Shown here: piece by piece, positions 57,646-64,000 of the stretch
Layout of the letters: every line of letters starts with the position of its first letter
Numbering within the stretch: the stretch's first letter is position 1
DNA from: Homalodisca vitripennis
Lineage: Eukaryota; Arthropoda; Insecta; Hemiptera; Cicadellidae
Direction: 5' to 3'
Length of the DNA: 64,000 nucleotides
NCBI RefSeq assembly: GCF_021130785.1
Contig: NW_025778903.1
Location: 1-64,000 of the forward strand
Position numbers and translations under genes: made by a program
The notes under the pieces: generated by a model
What the model was told of the DNA's origin: nothing
Databases searched by the model: none
Seen by the model: the letters and a program-made list of their open reading frames with translations, nothing else

Positions 57646-60199
57646 TTGACGGTTGTTTCTATTAGCAAGGAAGACAAGAACATGAGCAGACTCGAGTACA
57701 TCACCGTACACCATTTCTGGTTCTCTAGTCTCCTTTGGAACTGGACCAGGTTAAAACTAGCTCATCAACTATACTTCACAAAAAATCCCTTTCTGAAACG
57801 GTCTTGTCTGTATTGGCCTTATGCAGAATGTAAGAATTATGGAGTACTGGAGTCAAGGTAGTTGCTAAAAATATTTTTTTTTATATATTCAGGTTGATCT
57901 GGAAAAAGTGGCATGGTGGTGGATGAACTTGATTTAACGTCTCCAACTCCCCTGAACGCAAATAAATAATAGTTTGAAACTGCACTATAAATTGAAGAAA
58001 TTTGTTCTAGCTATGTGGTTTTATTTATTTTCTTATTTGATTTTTTTTTAAAGGTGGACTGTATTGTAAACATACTAGTATTATGTTTTTGTAATTTTAA
58101 AACATTATTAATGTATTATTTCAATAAAATAATGTACCTGCGAAAACTAAGTGAATTTCTTCAAATAATATTTCAGAAAAGATCTTATATTTTAAACTTT
58201 TACAGTGTTATTGTGGAAATGAGAACAATTAATGATTTTTGGTTTGATTATACTCTGTTAAATTTAATATTTATAACCTTCAAGAAACACACTAATTCTG
58301 GAATAAATGATTGAGTACAAACTATTTATGACATATCCCACGAAATAGATACAATTTGGTTTGCTTCAAAGTATCTTGATTTGAATTTAATTAGTCAGTT
58401 ATTGATCTGTATGTTTCTAAAGCCGACTAAGATATGTACCTCACTAACCAATATTTAATCTTAACCGCACACAATGCATTTGTTTGGTAATATAATTTGT
58501 TAGGACACAATGATTACAGTAGCGCCATATCCACTGTCAGCAGCTCAACCGCATTACATCTGTACTTTAACTATATTACAATAGGAAGGTAAAAATAAAG
58601 AAAGAGATCATGTTTGGCTAGGCCACATATTGAAAGAATGGATGAAGAAAACATTAATCAAATTAATCACATTTAATATTACTAAATATCTAAATAATAA
58701 TATATTTTTATATTCATGTTTTAAAACTGATTAACATGTTAGTATATAATGTGTTATTCTTATTATTAGTATCTTGAATTCAATATAGGTCTCACCCACC
58801 CTTTTAGAATACCATAACCCCCCTCCCATTCGCTGTTATTAATTGCTATTGGGGATATATCCGTTTCCGCACTATATCACGCCTCACTGCGGTCTGACCC
58901 GGAAGCAAGGGGCTCCCAACAGGAGCATAACCAATCATGCTTATCTACTCAGATGGATCCCAGTAAGCATCCACGATTCTGAGATGGTCATTAGAAGAAG
59001 TTCAATTTCTCAATTTTGTGAAAGAACTACGATCAGATACTCGTGAAGCCCTCCAGGGAATCTGAAAGGAATTCATAATTAGATGACATTAGTAATATCA
59101 ATGTGTTTCTAAAATACACAAATAAAAGGCAATAAGATGATGATTATTATTGTGAGCGTTTTAAGATCATTGGCCGGAGCGCCAATACTGACGTTTAATG
59201 CGGATATATTCGCCCATAGAAGTTTATTGTTGAAGATTTTGTTTAATTTACACAATTTCGTAGCAAAATGGAAAGTACTGTTTTAGTACTGTTAACTTTA
59301 ATTTGTGAAATTGTATTTTAAACCCATTAAGCATTAGTGACCAATTTGTTTTAAAAGTATAACGAGATTTTATACGTTTGATATAGGTTATTGGTAGAAA
59401 AATTTAAATACTATGATTCGAGTACTGTTTAATTCAAGTCATGCATAAGGAAAGGAACCATCTGTTCTCAATCTTATTGCGTTTTGCAATGAACTGTGAT
59501 GGAAAATATCCGAAATCGTGTGTTTCCTTCAAATCAATCACAATGAATACTCTTAACCAAAAACTAAATAGCTTTGCCAGTCATTGACTGTTATTGATTT
59601 GAAGGTATGTATATTATATTAATTATTAGAACTAAAGTATAGTACTGTTATATTTTGATATTTAAAGAAATATTTTTGTAAATGAACTAAAAATAATAAG
59701 CTAAAATTCTGAATATTGCCTTTCTTTCTGTATATTTAGCGAAGTCATTGATCATGTGATTTATTTAGATTTCACGTGAGGTGACATCTCTTACGAAATA
59801 TACAATATACCAGATATATTGAATTTATCTTTTAAAGCTATAAAGAGGTCACCAACGCAGAGTGTTGACAAGGTGACAACCATACGGTAACAAACTCCGA
59901 CGGAAGGATAATAGCAATAACAGTCTGTCAGCGAGAATTCAGTTACCTGGTAATGACTTGATTATGCCGGTGTGGCGGAGATTAGACTGAGCAAACTTGT
60001 GTTTAAATTAGTCTATATCTGTTATAATGTTCACAGTTAATGTTAAGGCTTTGTAACTTTCGTTCTTATAGATTAAATAGATGTTACAAATTTTCCAGTA
60101 CAGTATATAAAAAACAATTCAATAAAAAGTGATAACAACATTTGTTGTTTAAATGATTGATAGCAACTTTGTTATTTTAGTTGTTAATTAAAATATAAA

Positions 60200-60850
60200 T
60201 ATGTAACTACATATTTACATTTTAATAGATTAATAACTACAATTATACAGGATGTAAAAAAGTCCCGCACAGTCTTGATGATTCCCGAACGATTAAGTAA
60301 AGCAATAAAGCTTGGTACATCTTTACTGCACCTGTAATTGTACTTATTGAAGTAGCTACTATTATTCTATCATGTCTTGGAGATGGCCCGCAAGCAGCGA
60401 GAAGGAAATCTTAAACGAGAGCGTATGCCGAAAAGTACATCAAATTAAAGGTTTTTATTAGTAGAATACAATACCGCAAATCCGACTCTTTAAAACATTA
60501 TGAAATAGTCACTATTCACATCCAATAGAAAATAGTCTACAAGAAGTGTGGCAAACAAACTTTTAACGTAAACATACATGTGGAATGCCCAATGTGGACA
60601 TTCTTTTAAATGTACATCAAGTGAAGTTCAAAGCGCAACCTGAAAATAAGACTTTTCTATTATAATAACTGATACCAGGTTTTTAACTTTAGAATTAAAC
60701 TCTGCTAAACAACCCCTTTTTATAAAAGATTGTTTTTATAAAGGGGTTGTTTAGCAGAGGGGCTGTCATTATTATTAATATACATGTTTATACGGAAAAA
60801 AACTTCTTGTAGACCATTCTCCATTGGGTATCTACTACCTTTTTACTATG
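60200..60850. mobile_element. Private insertion with transposon-like end and nested inverted repeats
   Basis: The flanks match 2550 and 2570 of copy 1, so about 650 bp were gained here or lost there. Near 60247 a TA is followed by caggatgtaaaaaagtcccg, which resembles a mariner-type end, but no matching opposite end is present. Inside are two inverted pairs. One is 60520-60547 against 60803-60830 (gtctacaagaagt). The other is 60700-60727 against 60734-60759 (ctctgctaaacaacccc) with a 6-base loop. It looks like a truncated DNA transposon with a fold-back or MITE next to it. Confidence 0.65.
60700..60759. repeat. 26-bp hairpin within the private insertion
   Basis: The left arm starts ctctgctaaacaacccc and the right arm ends ggggttgtttagcagag, with a loop of about 6 bases. 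The arms differ only in the length of an internal T-run. Confidence 0.9.
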
Positions 60851-61065
60851 TCTTGAGCCCAGTATTCATTTACTAAGTTTAACTTTCACAACTTGAGCCA
60901 AGACAAGAATACTGAACCATTTAGAACAGGACCTATATTTCAGATGTTTCAAACTTTAAACCAGCGTAATGTTTTAAACAGTAAATACTTTGAGGTGGGA
61001 TTTGCGGCATTGCACTCTACTAATAAAGTGAAGTGTGTATTTGAAAACTATATGACTACAATAAA

Positions 61066-61590
61066 ACCGAAGGGGCACAGACCAACACCGTAGTTCCAAC
61101 CGGCAGTGTGAGGTGTTATAACAGTTGAGCTGGCAATATATAACGGAAACATGTCGTAAATACTGAACTGCTGACAGCAGCAAGTAGGCTAGATGTAGGC
61201 TTCAGTTAACATTTGTAATCAAATACTGGAATACATTGTAGTAAAAGCGCAGGGATACAGACTTACACCGTTGTTACAGCCCGGCAGTGTTAGCCGTAAA
61301 TTATAACAGCTGAGCTGACAATATGTAACGGAAACATGCAGTAAATACTGAACTGCTGACAGGAGCAAGTAGGCTAAATGTAGGCTTCAGTTAACATTTG
61401 TAATGAAATACTGGAATACAATGCAGTCAAGACGCAGGGACACAGACTTACACAAGTCTGTAAATTATAACAGCTGAGCTGGCAATATGTAACGGAAAAA
61501 TGCAGTAAATACTGAACTGCTGACAGCAGCAAGTAGGCTAGATGTGGGCTTCAGTTAACATTTGTAATCAAATACTGGAATACAATTTCC
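61066..61590 (+). repeat. 186-bp tandem array in copy 2, about 3 units
   Basis: Units start near 61066, 61246 and 61431. The third has lost about 25 bases after cttacac. Blocks match the array at 2785-3465. The array edge near 61586 is followed by sequence that realigns with 3570 onward. Confidence 0.88.
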
Positions 61591-61639
61591 CACACCCAAA
61601 GAGGTGGGAAATTTCATTACTCCTTGCCTACCTTACTTT

Positions 61640-61800
61640 GCAAGAAGCGTCATTTATATATGTATTTGATATTAAGTTCAATGAGATTCATGCCACTGGG
61701 ATTTGGCTGAGCGTTAGCAAATATATTTTTTTTACAAGTAACCATTTTGCCAACGAGGAAATAGTCGAATAAACATTTTTAAACAAGCTGAGATTTTTTA
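61640..61800 (+). repeat. Dispersed repeat family A, partner of the 3560 copy
   Basis: Contains gggatttggctgagcgttag, a ttttttacaagtaacc block and an aatagtcgaataaac end. It corresponds to 3560-3720. Confidence 0.7.
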
Positions 61801-63798
61801 CATAAAATACACATGTAAGTTATTCATGCAGTGTTCAATGATCAGTGGCAATATTTGATTGTAATTAACAATTTTGTCTTTCTTAAGTTCATAGCTCATA
61901 TATTCTGTTTTTAAGAGCTAGAATACTAAATTGGATTGCTGAAATAATGAACACTTCTCAAGGATTTTGTAGGCTGACAACTAAAGAATAAAAAAGAAAA
62001 CAAATTACAAATACATTCTACCACCTTATTCTTATTGGAATCTAATGCTCAATTAGGGAACAAACTATCTAATAAAAAAGAAATTTTATTTTTGTGAGGC
62101 CTTTCCTGTTCAATGAACACATCATCAGACCCATATAACTGAAATAAAAGTAAAGTAAATTGGACAATTCTAGTAAATTATTAGTACACATTGAACACTC
62201 ATTATTTTTAGTAAACTATGTCAATTTTGGGATAACCATCATCATGTGCAGGCTATTTTGAGGTAAATACAGCCTGTTAAACACTTTGGGAGGTTACACT
62301 ATTAATAAAATATTGTTAATATTTACACTACATATATTTCTACAACAAAATAAAATGCTCTCAACCATATTGGACAATTTCCCAATTTTTCTTCTTTCCT
62401 AACGAACAATCCTACCCCATTATCTCTTCAGCCTCTCACAACGTTCCGGAGCACTTCATTAATTATAAAATCATTAGTGATCTCTTCAATTCCACAAATC
62501 CTGCTTTTGGGTCTCTTCTGAAACTCAACAACGCAACGCCTCCACGATTCCACTCGACCATTCTATTGTCTCCTTATCACTTCTTTACAACTCAAATAAG
62601 AGTATAATTATGTGGTATAATTGAATAGAAAACTCAAGGTATTTAGTGTCCAACTTTTAACTATACCACTAGCATACCAACAACTTATTAATTATTTTGC
62701 TTTTACATTTTATTATACTTATCTGAATTGAGTGTAGCTAGTGGCTAATTGTAGACCAATCCTGTCTGTCCGCACGGTATCTCGAGAAAAAACTGACCCA
62801 TTCAATTTATATTTTAAATGTTTTAGTTATTTATCTATGTTATAGTTTTTAGTTTTAATATTAGTATTATTAATATTAAGTTAATATTAGTAACACTAAG
62901 TTCGATGGTGGCGAATGCCACTCTTTTTAGTTTAGTTGGGCGGTAACGAACATTTTTACATTAGTCTTATTGTAACAATGATGACACCGAAGAAATCGCA
63001 GAATAGTGAGATTTTAACATGTAACTTATTAACAATTAATATCGTCACCTGATGACTTGGTGGGTAGACTTTTATGACTCACATTTAAGATATCCAACTT
63101 AAGTAACAAAAAGGGAATATATTATGCTTTAATATATTTAAAGTAAGATCAATCTGCAGCTTTTACATTTTACATGCCAGTGAAGCATATATCTAAAATT
63201 GGCGTTGTTAGCTAATATAATATAGTTTTGAAATGTAGTATTGGTTATCCATCCATCGTGTGTCATATGTTTGTAATTTATGCTTTCTCGGTTTAATACA
63301 ATTTATAGATTATATATTGCCATATTTTGAGGGTTTGATATTTATTTTGTAATGTATACAACGTAAATTGGCTCTGAAATGCTTGCAGCAATTTATCATA
63401 TTCGTTTTAGTACATTTTGTTATATTTTCCTGATTATTCAGGTAACTTTATTTAAAATGTTCCGTTGGTTTCTGTGAATAATATAAACAATAAAATAAAA
63501 AAAATTCTAAATAAGCTTGCTTTAGTATATAGTGAATATAGTACAATGCATTACTTGCCTCAAAAGTGACCTTTTTCGAGGCGAGAATCCGAGCGTGGAA
63601 AATGGTGTTGAGACGAGTGCTGAACGACACGTTTCATTACGTTGAAGAAAGACTTTCTGATATGTCATAGTCTAGTAATTAATCTTCCATAAGAAAACGT
63701 AACACTATTTTATAATTCATCCTGTTCAAATCATCTGTATTAACATTGGATTGTCAAACAAAATTACGTAATCTTCCATCATTTATAAAGGGAAAGAG

Positions 63799-64000
63799 AT
63801 GTTTACATTGGTAAAGATGTTTACATTGGTAAAGATTTTTACATCGGTAAAGATGTTTACATCGTTAAAGATGTTTACATCGGTAAAGATGTTTACATCG
63901 GTAAAGATTTTTACATTGGTAAAGATGTTTACATTGGTAAAGATGTTTACATCGGTAAAGATGTTTACATCGGTAAAGATGTTTACATTCGGTAAAGATG
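63799..64000 (+). repeat. 18-bp minisatellite, about 11 units (expanded allele)
   Basis: Consensus ggtaaagatgtttacatc with c/t and g/t variants repeats from 63799 to the last base. The array continues beyond the window. The partner locus at 6329-6382 has three units. Confidence 0.97.

Larger units (their letters stand above)
57646..64000 (+). repeat. Segmental duplication, copy 2 (partner at 1-6400)
   Basis: It is collinear with 1-6400, with several percent substitutions and many one-base indels. Private changes include an insertion of about 650 bp at 60200-60850, a replacement of about 180 bp near 61985-62160, one fewer unit in the 186-bp array, and expansion of the 18-bp minisatellite at the right end. 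The copy reaches the end of the window and so is probably longer. Confidence 0.93.

Noticed and set aside
63799..64000. Regular short repeats resembling a CRISPR array
   Set aside because: Units of 18 bp are contiguous with no unique spacers, and the context is eukaryotic. It is a minisatellite.

Overview
This window looks like non-coding, transposon-rich DNA from an insect nuclear genome. It is strongly AT-rich, has long (AT)n and (GT)n microsatellites, carries tRNA-derived and 5S-rRNA-like SINEs, a long-TIR Tc1/mariner element of the DUF4817-linked insect type, and at least three non-LTR retrotransposon remnants. The retrotransposon and transposase proteins resemble those I associate with hemipteran insects (leafhopper or sharpshooter type). 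That placement is inference from remembered protein style, not a database result. No bacterial, phage or plasmid features are visible.

Layout. Positions 1-6400 and 57646-64000 are two direct copies of one segment, about 6.4 kb each within the window, with a period of about 57.65 kb. They differ by many single-base indels and by larger private insertions. Both contain a tandem array with a unit of about 186 bp. An 18-bp minisatellite has three units in copy 1 and about eleven in copy 2. Positions 6.5-13 kb are AT-rich and hold an (AT)n tract, two SINEs (one with a perfect 11-bp target duplication), dispersed-repeat fragments and an RTE-like retrotransposon tail. Positions 13.1-15.4 kb hold a badly decayed jockey-like retrotransposon on the minus strand. 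Around 17.0-17.5 kb lie a GC-rich island, a TTAGGTGCT minisatellite and another retrotransposon 3' end.

The only credible host-type gene is at 22785-23643 on the minus strand. It is a cytosolic 5'-nucleotidase III (UMPH-1/NT5C3-like) reading frame, intronless, with one frameshift near its C-terminus. It may be a retrocopy, or a gene with a sequencing indel. Positions 24-41 kb are mainly unrecognised AT-rich DNA with dispersed repeats, microsatellites and a nearly perfect 84-bp hairpin at 34.7-34.9 kb. At 43.9-49.5 kb there is a nest of repeats. A tandem direct repeat of about 343 bp is interrupted by a complete but dead mariner-like element with inverted repeats of about 570 bp (44202-46759). 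A 5'-truncated CR1/jockey-type retrotransposon (about 47177-49274) follows, then a 131-bp tandem pair. Positions 49.5-57.6 kb hold microsatellites, a duplicated 40-bp motif and an inverted, diverged third copy of part of the end-duplication.

No genes work together as a pathway here. I did not find a convincing new biological system. The most informative signals are the 57.65-kb-period duplication, the long-TIR transposon, the long hairpin, and the recurring pattern of single-base indels in coding-like sequence, which raises the question of assembly or base-calling error.
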